64,000 bases of DNA from RH-AL1 sp964247745. GTDB lineage: Bacteria > Pseudomonadota > Alphaproteobacteria > Rhizobiales > Beijerinckiaceae. This document shows positions 27,956 through 36,989 of the stretch, in pieces (the stretch's first letter is position 1; the number at the start of each line of letters is the position of its first letter). The notes under the pieces were generated by a model. It was not told the DNA's origin, did not search any database, and saw only the letters and a program-made list of their open reading frames with translations. Position numbers and translations under genes: made by a program. The stretch covers positions 1 to 64,000 of the forward strand of contig CAXTVT010000002.1 in the NCBI GenBank assembly GCA_964247745.1, written 5' to 3'.

Positions 27956-29254
27956 ATGATCCTCAATCAATTCCAGTCGTGGGTCCGCACCGCGCCGCCC
28001 AGCGGTCGCGCCGACGGGGTCAGCGCGCTCGCTCGCGCCTACCTCTACTCGAACCTCGACGCGCGCCAGCGCCTCGACACGGCGCGGGTGCTGACCGGCT
28101 TCCTCGACGATCCCGCGCCCGACGTACGCCGCTCGCTGGCCGAAGCCCTGGCCAGCGCCGCCGACGCGCCGCACCACATCGTTCTCGCCCTCGCCGATGA
28201 TTGCGCCGCGGTTTCCAGCGTGGTGCTGTCGCGCTCGCCGGTTTTGAGCGACGCCGAGCTGATCGATTGCGCCGCCACCGCCGAGCCGGCCGCGCAGGCG
28301 GCCATCGCGTCGCGCCCGGACCTCTCGGCACCGCTCGCCGCCGCGCTGTCTGAGATCGCCGCGCCCGACGCGCTGGTGGTGCTTGCCGGCAATCGTGCGG
28401 CCTCGCTGCCGGGCTTCGCTATCCGCCGCATGGTGGAACGCCACGGCGAGAACGCGGACCTGCGCCGGGCGCTGCTCGCACGCGACGACCTGCCGGCGGG
28501 GGTGCGCGTCGACCTCGTGGCCGCCACGGCGAAGGCGCTGGCCGCCTTCGTCACCTCCCGCAACTGGTTGTCCTGCGAGCGCATGAAGCGTGTCGCGCTC
28601 GAGGCCGGCGACAAGGCCGCCGTGACCATCGCGGGCACCGACGGCGACAGCCGCCGCGAGCTCGTCGCCCACCTGCGCCAAAGCGGGCGATTGACCTCGG
28701 GCTTCGCCTTGCGCGCGATCCTCAGCGGCAAGATCGAGCTTTTCAAGGCCATCCTCGCCGAGCTTTCGGGCATGCCGGCCTTCCGGGTCGACGGCCTCGC
28801 GCGACAATGCGAATCGACAGGATTCGCGACGCTCTATCGCAAGTGCGGGTTGCCGCTCGATCTGCTGCCGGCCTTCCGCATCGCGCTGGGTGCGGCGCGA
28901 GAGGCCGACTGGACGCAGGCGCAGGGCGCGAGCCTCTCGCGTGCCGCGATCGAGCGCGTGCTGACCGCCTGCGCGGCGATCAACAGCGGCGAACTCGACA
29001 AGCTCATGGTCCTGCTGCGCCGCTTCGAGACGGAGGCCGCGCGCGAGGAGGCGCGTCTCTCGAAGTCGTTGGACAGGCCTGCGCCCGCGCCGTTGGCACT
29101 GTCCGAGGAGATCGGCGCACCGCTGTTGCTGAAGGATCTCGACTCGCTCGACGAAGGCTCGCCGACGGTGCCCACGCGGACGGCTCCGCGACGGCGCGAC
29201 CATCTCGTCACGGTCGACCTAGCGGCGATCGAAGCGGAGCTCTGCGCAGCCTGA
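27956..29254 (+). CDS. DUF2336 domain-containing protein
   Basis: A 432-residue, mostly helical, Ala/Leu-rich protein without signal or membrane segment. DUF2336 proteins are alphaproteobacterial; the pattern ARVLTGFLDDPAPDVRRSLA followed by LADDCAAVSSVVLSRSPVLS and DAELIDCAATAEPAAQAAIA is typical and looks HEAT-repeat-like. The function is unknown. The ATG at 27956 is preferred over upstream codons because the family match begins near it. The C-terminal 70 residues are charged and probably disordered. Confidence 0.82.
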   Translation: MILNQFQSWVRTAPPSGRADGVSALARAYLYSNLDARQRLDTARVLTGFLDDPAPDVRRSLAEALASAADAPHHIVLALADDCAAVSSVVLSRSPVLSDAELIDCAATAEPAAQAAIASRPDLSAPLAAALSEIAAPDALVVLAGNRAASLPGFAIRRMVERHGENADLRRALLARDDLPAGVRVDLVAATAKALAAFVTSRNWLSCERMKRVALEAGDKAAVTIAGTDGDSRRELVAHLRQSGRLTSGFALRAILSGKIELFKAILAELSGMPAFRVDGLARQCESTGFATLYRKCGLPLDLLPAFRIALGAAREADWTQAQGASLSRAAIERVLTACAAINSGELDKLMVLLRRFETEAAREEARLSKSLDRPAPAPLALSEEIGAPLLLKDLDSLDEGSPTVPTRTAPRRRDHLVTVDLAAIEAELCAA

Positions 29255-29351
29255 GCGAGTGTGGGATGGAACGCACCGGACCGCCGCTCCCAAGCGAGAC
29301 CGGACAATACCGCTCCCGCCATCTCGTCCTCGTCGCCGCTACGCGGGCCAC

Positions 29352-29378
29352 GGCGCCTCGGCAGAGCGATGAGGCGCC
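29352..29378. terminator. Hairpin between convergent genes
   Basis: GGCGCCTC (29352-29359) pairs with GAGGCGCC (29371-29378) around an 11-base loop, between the ends of the DUF2336 and MXKDX genes. A shared terminator is likely, though no strong U tract follows on either strand. Confidence 0.4.
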
Positions 29379-29386
29379 GGTTGAAG

Positions 29387-29587
29387 CTACTTCTTTTCCA
29401 TCGAGGCCTTGCTCATCGAATCCTTCTTCATCATCGAGTCGTGCTTCGTCATCGAATCTTGCTTCTTCATCGCGTGCTTCGACATCGTATCCTTGGACAT
29501 CGCCTCGTCGCTGGCGGCGTGAGCGGCGAACGGAACGGCAAACAGAGCAAGAGCAAGAGCGAGAAGCGGAGCGGCTGAGCGGATCAT
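29387..29587 (-). CDS. Pentapeptide MXKDX repeat protein, secreted
   Basis: A 66-residue protein: signal peptide IRSAAPLLALALALFAVPFA with AHA before the cut, then a Met/Lys/Asp-rich tail built from repeats such as AMSKDTMSKHAMKKQDSM and KHDSMMKKDSMSK. This is the small MXKDX repeat family, exported and of unknown function; metal binding by its Met and His residues is conceivable. The ATG at 29587 begins the signal peptide; an upstream ATG would add an unlikely leader. Confidence 0.85.
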   Translation of the reverse strand: MIRSAAPLLALALALFAVPFAAHAASDEAMSKDTMSKHAMKKQDSMTKHDSMMKKDSMSKASMEKK

Positions 29588-29663
29588 CGGTGTACGTCCT
29601 TCGGGGTTCGGATGGCGGCACATGCCGCGCATCGCCCTCTCTTCGCCGTCGGCCTGCTGTCCG

Positions 29664-29963
29664 TTACCGTCGCCGGCGCTCCTGGATCACGGTCACCGCG
29701 ATGCTCGCGGCCGTCGCGCCGAGGAGCGTCAGACCGGCCGGGCTGCGTGCCGTTTCCCAGAAACGGCCGACCCAGTCTGGCGTGCGTTCCCGCGTCGCAG
29801 CAACGGCGTCGCCGGCGAAGCGTCGTGGCCCGGCCAGAGCCTCGCCGGCGAGCCGGCGCGGCGTCAGGTTCTCCTTCAGCTGCCCCAGTGTCTTGGCGAG
29901 GTTCTCGCGCGCCTCGTCGGCACGGCGCTCGGCCTCCGCGGCGGAGGCGTAGGACTCGGTCAT
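29664..29963 (-). CDS. DUF3618 domain-containing protein
   Basis: A 99-residue protein. The first 40 residues, ERRADEARENLAKTLGQLKE, form the DUF3618 helix typical of rhizobial envelope stress genes, and the end carries one hydrophobic segment (SPAGLTLLGATAASIAVTVI) before a charged tail. The start overlaps the holin-like gene by four bases (ATGA). These pairs resemble the YqjD/YqjE/YqjK-type small membrane proteins; function is unknown. Confidence 0.8.
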   Translation of the reverse strand: MTESYASAAEAERRADEARENLAKTLGQLKENLTPRRLAGEALAGPRRFAGDAVAATRERTPDWVGRFWETARSPAGLTLLGATAASIAVTVIQERRRR

Positions 29964-30346
29964 CGCGGGCTCCTCACGAGGTCGGCGGTCGTCTGCACCT
30001 GCTTCAGCGTGCGTGCCGGCATCAGCTTGGCTGCCGACAAGTTGCGGGCCGCGACGACGATCGTGATCAATGCCAAAAGCGCGATGGCACCGCCGACGAT
30101 GAAGCAGGCGACATAGGTCGGCAGCTTCAGGGCGATGGCCATGACGACGCCGGCCAGCAGGAAGAGCAGCGCGACCATGCCGACGACGCCGGCGACCACG
30201 ATGCTGACGACAGAGGCCAAGGCCAGGGTCAGCTTCTCGCCGGCCTCCAACCGCACCAGCTGAAGTTCGGCCGAGACCAGCGTGGTGGCGTGCTGGACGG
30301 CGTCGCCGATGAGGGTCGTGGTGGATCTCTGGTCGGCGTCGCTCAT
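29960..30346 (-). CDS. Phage holin-like (Phage_holin_3_6) small membrane protein
   Basis: A 128-residue protein. A soluble helix (LIGDAVQHATTLVSAELQLV) precedes two long membrane segments (LTLALASVVSIVVAGVVGMV continuing into ALLFLL, and YVACFIVGGAIALLALITIV). This layout defines the holin-superfamily/YqjE-like proteins found beside DUF3618 or DUF883 genes in rhizobia. Despite the family name there are no phage genes around, so a role in envelope stress is more likely than lysis. The stop overlaps the start of the DUF3618 gene. Confidence 0.8.
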   Translation of the reverse strand: MSDADQRSTTTLIGDAVQHATTLVSAELQLVRLEAGEKLTLALASVVSIVVAGVVGMVALLFLLAGVVMAIALKLPTYVACFIVGGAIALLALITIVVAARNLSAAKLMPARTLKQVQTTADLVRSPR

Positions 30347-30540
30347 GCGTCGTCCCTGCGTTGGTCAGGACCCGAACCCGCCGGACTTGCGCCGGTTGCC
30401 GCCGCCGCGACGATTCCGCTGCCGAGGCCTGGACGGCACGCATCCGCGAGCCATCCCAGGATCGTCACGCGCCAAGCAAGGCTGACGTCGAGGTATCGCG
30501 CCTCACAACGTCGAATGTCCGGTATCTCGCGCCACGAGCC

Positions 30541-31566
30541 TCAATGGCGAGGCGTCTCCGAGACGTCATGCGCGCCGATGATCACGTCGCCGCCGACGCG
30601 GGCCCAGATCCGCTTCTTGACGAAGTAAAGCAGGGTGGCGAAGGTGATCAAGAAGATCATCACCCGCAGTCCCATCGCCTTGCGCTGCTCGAGTTTGGGC
30701 TCGGCCGCCCACATCAGGAACGCGGATACGTCCTTCGCATATTGATCGAGCGTCTTCGGCGATCCATCGGCGTAATCGACCTGCCCGTCGCTCAGCGGCT
30801 TGGGCATCGCGATCTTATGGTTGGGCAAGTAGATGTTGTACTTGGGATCGTCCGCCTTCGTGTAGCCGTGAAGAACCGCGTCGATGTAGGACGGGCCTTC
30901 GGTTTCCTCCGACTGCGTGAAGAAGTCGAGGATGAACGCGGGAAAGCCACGTTCCCAGGCGCGTGCCTTGGCGAGATCCGACATGTCCGGCGGAGCCTTG
31001 CCGTAGGCGGCCGCGGCAGCCTCCTCATTGGGGAACGGCGAGGGGAAGGCATCGGCCGGGCGCCCCGGCCGCTTGTACATCTCACCCTTGTCGTTGGGCC
31101 CGTCCTCGACCTGGTAGGATGCCGCCAGCGCCTTGATCTGCCCCTCGTTGTAGCCGAGCCCGCCAGGACCGCCGAGATTGCGGAAGGAGACGAGCTTCAT
31201 CGAATGACAGTTGGAGCAGACCTCCTTGTAAACTTGGTACCCACGCTGAAGCTGCGCCGTGTCGTAATGGCCGAAGATACCGCCGAAGCTCCAAGACAGC
31301 GAAGGCGGGATTTCGGGCTCGTTGCCGTTGGCGGCCTCGACCGCCTTCGCGTCGGTGGCTTGCTCGCCGGCTTGCGGTTTGATCGTGGTTCCGGCGGGCG
31401 CCGGGGCGTTGGCGGCAGCCGGCTTCGGCTCCGCCGATGTCGCGCCGGCCGGCGGAGCCACCTGCTTATCATGATCCTGCGCAAAGACCGGCGCCGAGAG
31501 GCCCAGCACGAGCACCAAGCCGAGCGCACCGCTCGACGCGCCGCGCCGGATTGCCAGAGAACCCAT
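30541..31566 (-). CDS. petC: Cytochrome c1 of the bc1 complex
   Basis: A 341-residue subunit of ubiquinol-cytochrome c oxidoreductase. It has a signal peptide (GALGLVLVLGLSAPVFAQ), an Ala/Pro-rich linker of about 60 residues, the haem motif CSNCHSMKLVSFRNL, and a C-terminal anchor MIFLITFATLLYFVKKRIWA. It passes electrons from the Rieske protein to soluble cytochrome c in the periplasm. The long linker is unusual compared with short alphaproteobacterial c1 proteins. petB ends five bases upstream on the same strand, so the two are cotranscribed. Confidence 0.95.
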   Translation of the reverse strand: MGSLAIRRGASSGALGLVLVLGLSAPVFAQDHDKQVAPPAGATSAEPKPAAANAPAPAGTTIKPQAGEQATDAKAVEAANGNEPEIPPSLSWSFGGIFGHYDTAQLQRGYQVYKEVCSNCHSMKLVSFRNLGGPGGLGYNEGQIKALAASYQVEDGPNDKGEMYKRPGRPADAFPSPFPNEEAAAAAYGKAPPDMSDLAKARAWERGFPAFILDFFTQSEETEGPSYIDAVLHGYTKADDPKYNIYLPNHKIAMPKPLSDGQVDYADGSPKTLDQYAKDVSAFLMWAAEPKLEQRKAMGLRVMIFLITFATLLYFVKKRIWARVGGDVIIGAHDVSETPRH

Positions 31567-31571
31567 CGCGC

Positions 31572-32852
31572 TCAACCCTTCGTGTTCGGCGACGACGCCG
31601 CGCCGGCGGCCATGGCGGTGGCGCTGCCGCCGCGCGGGCCCAGCACCGCCTCGGAGATCGAGGCCGGCAACGGCCGAGGCGTCTCGAAGAAACCGAGCAG
31701 CGGCAGGATCACCAGGAGGTGGAAGAAATACCAGAACGTGAGGATACGGCCGGCCAGCACGTAGCCGCCCTGCGGCGGCTGCGAGCCGATGTAGCCGAGC
31801 CCGATCGCCACCGCAGCGAAGATCCAGAAGGCGACCCTGTACATCGGCCGATAGTTCGCCGATTTCACGCGCGACGTGTCGAGCCAGGGCAGGAAGGCGA
31901 GTAGGATGATGGACATGAACATCGCCACGACGCCGAGCAGCTTGTCCGGGATCGATCGCAGGATCGCATAGAACGGCAGGTAATACCATTCCGGCACGAT
32001 GTGCTGCGGCGTCACCAGCGGGTTGGCCTCGATGTAATTGTCGGCATGGTTGAGGTAGTTGGGAACGTAGAAGACCACCCAGGCATACAGCACCAGGAAA
32101 CAGACCAGGGCGAAGCCGTCCTTCACCGTGAAATAAGGATGGAAGGGCAGGGTGTCCTTGGCGGTCTTCTTCTCGATGCCGGCAGGATTGTTTGAGCCCG
32201 GCACGTGCAGCGCCCAGATGTGAAGCACGACCACGCCGGCGATCATGAACGGCAGAAGGTAGTGCAGCGAGAAGAAGCGGTTCAAGGTGGCGTTATCGAC
32301 GGCGAAGCCGCCCCACAGAAGGTGGGAGAGCCAGTCGCCGGTGAACGGGATCGCGCCGAAGAGGCTGGTGATCACCGTGGCGCCCCAGAAGCTCATCTGG
32401 CCCCAGGGCAGGACGTAGCCCATGAAGCCCGTGGCCATCATCAACAGGTAGATGACGATCCCGAGCAGCCACAGCACCTCGCGCGGCGCCTTGTAGGAGC
32501 CGTAGTAGATGCCGCGGAAGATGTGGACGTAGACCGCGAAGAAGAACATCGAGGCGCCGTTGGCGTGCACGTAGCGCAGCAGCCAGCCGTAGTTCACGTC
32601 GCGCATGATGCCTTCGACGGATTGGAAGGCCATCGAGGCTTGCGGCGTGTAGTGCATCGCCAGGATCACGCCGGTGAGGATCTGCGATCCCAGCATGAAG
32701 GCGAGGATGCCGCCGAAGGTCCAGAAATAATTGAGGTTGCGCGGGTTGGGGAACGCCACGAACGACGAATGCACCAGGCCGACCACCGGCAGGCGGGTTT
32801 CGAGCCACTTCGCAGCGGCGCTCTTCGGGACGTAGGTGGAAGTTCCGCTCAT
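31572..32852 (-). CDS. petB: Cytochrome b of the bc1 complex
   Basis: A 426-residue membrane subunit with two b haems and both quinone sites. Recognised segments: NLNYFWTFGGILAFMLGSQI, RYVHANGASMFFFAVYVHIF, the Qo-site MGYVLPWGQMSFWGATVITS and VTPQHIVPEWYYLPFYAILR, containing the PEWY motif. The ATG at 32852 gives the normal start. Rieske protein (petA) normally precedes petB in an operon; here the 227 bases upstream contain only the porin terminator and no such gene. Confidence 0.96.
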   Translation of the reverse strand: MSGTSTYVPKSAAAKWLETRLPVVGLVHSSFVAFPNPRNLNYFWTFGGILAFMLGSQILTGVILAMHYTPQASMAFQSVEGIMRDVNYGWLLRYVHANGASMFFFAVYVHIFRGIYYGSYKAPREVLWLLGIVIYLLMMATGFMGYVLPWGQMSFWGATVITSLFGAIPFTGDWLSHLLWGGFAVDNATLNRFFSLHYLLPFMIAGVVVLHIWALHVPGSNNPAGIEKKTAKDTLPFHPYFTVKDGFALVCFLVLYAWVVFYVPNYLNHADNYIEANPLVTPQHIVPEWYYLPFYAILRSIPDKLLGVVAMFMSIILLAFLPWLDTSRVKSANYRPMYRVAFWIFAAVAIGLGYIGSQPPQGGYVLAGRILTFWYFFHLLVILPLLGFFETPRPLPASISEAVLGPRGGSATAMAAGAASSPNTKG

Positions 32853-33028
32853 AGGCCCGTCCCTCGATCTTGCAGCAGGCGCGTGCGGCACGCTCCTCGC
32901 AGCGACTTAACCACCGCGGCGGAGACGCGGCAATGCGACCGGGCGCCCCTCTTCACAGTGGCGGCTTGTGGCTTGGCTGGACGAAAGGGTCAAGACCGGA
33001 TCGCACGATCACCCGACGCGAGCGCGTA

Positions 33029-33057
33029 GAAAAGAAAGGCCCCGCCGAAGCGGGGCC
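33029..33057 (-). terminator. Intrinsic terminator after the porin gene
   Basis: On the minus strand, GGCCCCGC and GCGGGGCC pair across a TTCG tetraloop, followed by a T-rich tract (TTTCTTT). It stands 23 bases after the porin stop and before the petB promoter region. Confidence 0.85.
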
Positions 33058-33079
33058 CGAACGCGTTGTCGGCTGTGGC

Positions 33080-34459
33080 TCAGAAGCCGATCACGACGTC
33101 GCCGCCGAACGTGAACTGACCACGACTGCCGTTCATGTTGCCACCGTAGTTCGTGCTGTTGTTGAAGGCGGCCGCGCCGGCGACGACGCGGTCGTAGCGG
33201 ATTTCCGGACGCAGCAGCACCAGTGCGAGCGGCTTGGGCACGTCCGGCTTGATGGTCAAGCCGAGTGTGAAGTCGGCGTAGGTCGTGCCCTGCAGGCCGT
33301 TCGGCGCAAACAACGTCGGCGAAATCAACGAGGAGGCGATGCCCTGCTCGCCCTTGGCGATGCCCGAGTTGTCGGTCGGCGTCGACACGAAGAAGTTCTG
33401 CGAGTCGCGGTAGACCTCCGCGCGGAAGTTCGCCGTGTAGATCTTGCCGAAGGTATAACCGAAGTACTGCGCCACGCTGTAGGACGTCGCCGGGCCGTTG
33501 CCGAACCCGTATTCGTCACGCGTGTAGTTGAGTTCGGTGACCGACGTCAGCGCGTCGTTCACCTTGTAGGTGAAGACGACGTCGTTGTAATAGCGAAGGT
33601 CGCTGCCGGCCGTCGGATCGTTGGCGTTGAGGACGCCGTTGAAGAAGCGCGGATAGGCCTGCTCGGGGCCGATGTGAGACAGCGCGAGTACGGTCAGCTT
33701 GTCGTTAAGCAGATTGTTGAGCCCGAAGCCCACGAAGCCGGCCGGCTGGCCGTTCGGGTCTCCGTTCGGGATGCCGAACGTCGTCTGGTTGCCGGTGTCG
33801 ACGCCGAGGTAGATGTCGAGCTTCGGGTTGATGTGGGTCGTCGTCAGGATGCCGGTGTGATTGAACGTCACGCCGTAATTGTAAGTGTAGGAGTGGGAGT
33901 AAAACGGCGAGGTCGACGGGTCGAGCGTCTCGTAGCCCTGCGGCGAGGTGAATAGACCGAGCTTTACGTCCACGCCCCCCGACGTGAACAACGGAAGGTG
34001 TCCGGCGAGGAACGCCTGCACGACGTTCAGCTGATTGCGGTCGCGACCCATGAAGTAGGTGCCGATGCCCAGGAAGTGGTTCGAGCGCATGTCGGAGCCG
34101 TACAGCCCCTGCAGCGTGAAGCCGAAGGCGTAACCGGTCGCCTTGGGGTCCACCGCCTTGGTGGCGGTCAGCAGGATCTGGTTGAGGATCGGCGTGTTGG
34201 CGTGATCCTCGTAGAGACTGCCGAAGTTGTAGCCCTCGCGATTGAGGCCCTGGCTCGGGTTCAGCGTGTTGCCGAGAATGCCGGCCTCGCCCTGCACGTG
34301 ATATTCGATGCCGGTGAAGAAGTCGAAGCCCGCAACCGGCGCGGGCGCTGGCTTCGGTGCGGCGAGGTCGGCGGCGTGGGCCGCCTGCGCGCAGGCGGCG
34401 AAAGCCAGTGCCGCTGAGCACGACAAGAGAACATGTTTCAAAGAATGGCGTGCCGTCAC
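33080..34459 (-). CDS. Outer-membrane beta-barrel porin (OmpL-like)
   Basis: A 459-residue outer-membrane protein. It opens with a signal peptide (LLSCSAALAFAACAQAAHA) and a Pro/Ala linker, followed by many alternating beta strands such as TGYAFGFTLQGLYGSDM and YSHSYTYNYGVTFNHTG, and it ends with GQFTFGGDVVIGF; a C-terminal aromatic residue is the assembly signal for outer-membrane barrels. It resembles the BBP2/OmpL-like porin group rather than the classic Omp2-type porins of rhizobia. The GTG at 34459 is chosen because GGGGGAG stands a short way upstream and the signal peptide begins there. Substrate unknown. Confidence 0.82.
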   Translation of the reverse strand: MTARHSLKHVLLSCSAALAFAACAQAAHAADLAAPKPAPAPVAGFDFFTGIEYHVQGEAGILGNTLNPSQGLNREGYNFGSLYEDHANTPILNQILLTATKAVDPKATGYAFGFTLQGLYGSDMRSNHFLGIGTYFMGRDRNQLNVVQAFLAGHLPLFTSGGVDVKLGLFTSPQGYETLDPSTSPFYSHSYTYNYGVTFNHTGILTTTHINPKLDIYLGVDTGNQTTFGIPNGDPNGQPAGFVGFGLNNLLNDKLTVLALSHIGPEQAYPRFFNGVLNANDPTAGSDLRYYNDVVFTYKVNDALTSVTELNYTRDEYGFGNGPATSYSVAQYFGYTFGKIYTANFRAEVYRDSQNFFVSTPTDNSGIAKGEQGIASSLISPTLFAPNGLQGTTYADFTLGLTIKPDVPKPLALVLLRPEIRYDRVVAGAAAFNNSTNYGGNMNGSRGQFTFGGDVVIGF

Positions 34460-34795
34460 CGTCCGCTCCCCCAAGTTAGGACGAGTCAAAGAAAGCGGAA
34501 AGCAGCGGGTCGGACAAGTGCATGCAGTCACTTAAGATCGCGAGTGACACAAATGGCACTTACTGTCGGTTGCAATGCTGATCTGGTCAGCGAGTGGGCA
34601 TTTTTGCGGCGACCATGCTCGTTTCTTGCCCGGATGCCGAAAGCCTCGAGCAAGCTTCGCGTCGTGCGCGCGCAGCGCCCGACCGCGTGACGCTCGAATC
34701 AACCCGGCGACCGGCGCTTCTCGCCATCGGCTCTTTTCGCTATAGGGTCGCTTCGAGGCAGGCCGCCATTCCCGTGGCGCGCCAGGGAATCTGTG
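34460..34795. other. Divergent promoter region of porin and kup
   Basis: This 336-base region separates two divergent envelope genes and should hold both promoters. The stretch near 34500-34620 is less GC-rich than the rest of the area. I recognise no riboswitch, repeat or clear consensus. Confidence 0.4.
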
Positions 34796-36772
34796 ATGTC
34801 GCAAGACATGGTGCGTGCAACGTCCTCCGATGAGACGGGTGGGACGACGACCACCCCGATCCCCGAGGCGGCGCTTGCCGCCCACCCCGAAACGCATCCC
34901 GACGCCCACGCCGGCTCGTCCTCGATCGTGGGCCTCGCCATCGCCTCGATCGGCGTCGTCTACGGCGATATCGGCACCAGCCCGCTCTATGCGCTTCGTG
35001 AATCGCTCGCTCACACCAAGAACCGCCATTTCGGCGACGAGGCCGTCGTCGGCACCGTCTCGCTCCTGCTATGGGCACTTTTCTTCACGGTAACAGCGAA
35101 ATACGTGCTGTTCCTCATGCGGGCCGACAACAAGGGCGAGGGCGGTACGCTGTCCCTCATGGCTTTGGCGCAGAAGGCGCTGGGGCGACGCTCGACGCTG
35201 GTGTTCTTCCTCGGCGTCGCCGGCGCGGCGCTGTTCTCGGGCGATGCGATCATCACCCCGGCGATCTCGGTGCTGTCGGCGCTCGAGGGGCTCAACCTGG
35301 TGTCGCCGTTCTTCGACAACGCGCGCCTGACGCAGTCGCTGACCATTCTGATCCTGGTGACGCTATTCTTCGTGCAGCGGACCGGCACCGCTCGCGTCGG
35401 CGTCTTCTTCGGTCCGGTCATGATGGTGTTCTTCCTCGTCATCGCCGTGCTCGGTATCCTCCACATCGGCGACTCGCCCCGGATCCTCGCGGCCTTCCTG
35501 CCGTGGCACGCGTTGGGCTTCCTGTTCGGCCACGGGTTCGTCGGCTTCATCGTGCTCGGGTCTGTGTTCCTGGCGGTGACCGGGGCCGAGGCGCTCTATG
35601 CCGACATGGGCCATTTCGGCCGCCTCCCGATCCAGGCAGCCTGGCTGGCGTTCGTGCTGCCGGCGCTCTGCCTCAATTATCTCGGTCAGGGCGCGCTGGT
35701 GCTGGCGCATCCCGACACGGCCGACAATCCCTTCTTCAAGCTGGCGCCTTCCTGGCTGCTGCTGCCGCTCGTCATCCTCTCGACCATGGCCACCGTGATC
35801 GCCAGCCAGGCGGTGATCACCGGCGCCTATTCGCTGGCACGCCAGGCGATCCAACTGGGACTGCTGCCGCGCATGCTGATCCAGCACACGTCCGACACGC
35901 AGGAGGGGCAGATCTTCATCCCGCGCATCAACGTCATGCTGCTGATCGGCGTGCTGGCGCTCGTGATCATCTTCCAGAAATCCGACTCGCTGGCCTCAGC
36001 TTACGGCATCGCGGTCACCGGCACGATGGTCGTGACCACGGCGATCGCCTTCGTCGTGGTATGGAAGCTGTGGAAGTGGCCGCTGTGGCTCGCGCTCCTC
36101 TTCACGGGCACCTTCCTCGCCGTCGATCTCGCCTTCCTCGCCGCCAACCTCGTCAAGGTGCTCGAGGGTGGCTTCGTGCCGCTCGCCATCGCCGCCTGCG
36201 CGATGGTCGTGATGTGGACCTGGGTGCGCGGCAATGCGCTGCTTGTCCGCAAGACACAACGCGATTCGATCACCACGCTGGCCCTCATCCGCATGCTGGA
36301 GAAGTCGAAGCCGGTGCGCGTTTCGGGCACGGCGATCTTCCTCACCAACCATCCGGACACAGCGCCCTCGTCGCTGATGCACAACCTCAAGCATAACAAG
36401 GTGCTGCACGAGCGCGTCGTGGTGATGTCGATCAAGACCGAACCGACGCCACGGGTGCCGCGGGCGAAGCGCTTCGAGATCGAGGCGCTGTCGGCCGATT
36501 TCTCCAAGGTCGTGCTGCACTACGGCTACATGGAAAGCCCGCGCATCCCTTCGGCGCTGGGATCGCTGCGCAAGGCCGGCTTGAAGTTCGACATCATGAC
36601 GACGTCGTTCTTCCTTGGCCGGCGCACCATCAAGACGTCGCCCAACTCCGGCATGCCGCTGTGGCAGGATCGCCTCTTCGTCGCGCTGTCGAAGCAGGCG
36701 GCCAATGCCACGGACTTCTTCGCGATCCCCTCCGATCGCGTCGTCGAGCTCGGCGCGCAGATTTCGGTATGA
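34796..36772 (+). CDS. kup: Kup-family potassium uptake protein
   Basis: A 658-residue proton-coupled K+ importer. The opening IGVVYGDIGTSPLYALRE is the family fingerprint, followed by RADNKGEGGTLSLMALA and SGDAIITPAISVLSALEGL. About twelve membrane segments are visible, ending in a cytoplasmic tail of about 200 residues (VRVSGTAIFLTNHPDTAPSS, then RFEIEALSADFSKVVLHYGY). Members handle K+ uptake at low pH or high osmolarity. The ATG at 34796 is used; a GTG one codon earlier is possible. AGGGA lies upstream. A terminator at 36892-36932 ends the transcript. Confidence 0.94.
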   Translation: MSQDMVRATSSDETGGTTTTPIPEAALAAHPETHPDAHAGSSSIVGLAIASIGVVYGDIGTSPLYALRESLAHTKNRHFGDEAVVGTVSLLLWALFFTVTAKYVLFLMRADNKGEGGTLSLMALAQKALGRRSTLVFFLGVAGAALFSGDAIITPAISVLSALEGLNLVSPFFDNARLTQSLTILILVTLFFVQRTGTARVGVFFGPVMMVFFLVIAVLGILHIGDSPRILAAFLPWHALGFLFGHGFVGFIVLGSVFLAVTGAEALYADMGHFGRLPIQAAWLAFVLPALCLNYLGQGALVLAHPDTADNPFFKLAPSWLLLPLVILSTMATVIASQAVITGAYSLARQAIQLGLLPRMLIQHTSDTQEGQIFIPRINVMLLIGVLALVIIFQKSDSLASAYGIAVTGTMVVTTAIAFVVVWKLWKWPLWLALLFTGTFLAVDLAFLAANLVKVLEGGFVPLAIAACAMVVMWTWVRGNALLVRKTQRDSITTLALIRMLEKSKPVRVSGTAIFLTNHPDTAPSSLMHNLKHNKVLHERVVVMSIKTEPTPRVPRAKRFEIEALSADFSKVVLHYGYMESPRIPSALGSLRKAGLKFDIMTTSFFLGRRTIKTSPNSGMPLWQDRLFVALSKQAANATDFFAIPSDRVVELGAQISV

Positions 36773-36891
36773 TGCCTTTTTCGCGCTTGTCCGAATCCGA
36801 GGGCCTTTTTACGGTCATCGGTGAACCACGGGGGTCTCGGGACGTTCCGTGTTCAACTGACGTCGGTCTTTTCGGCGGCGTCGGGCACCGA

Positions 36892-36932
36892 GGGCTGCCG
36901 CGCGGAATGCGAAACCTGCGGCAGCCCTTTTT
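36892..36932 (+). terminator. Intrinsic terminator after kup
   Basis: GGGCTGCCGC pairs with GCGGCAGCCC across a 16-base loop, followed directly by TTTTT. This ten-pair stem is one of the strongest terminators in the window and closes the kup transcript about 120 bases after its stop. Confidence 0.88.
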
Positions 36933-36989
36933 ACTGCGGTATCGACCGCGCGCGGCAGCTGATCTCCGCACCACCGACGATCGGGAGCC

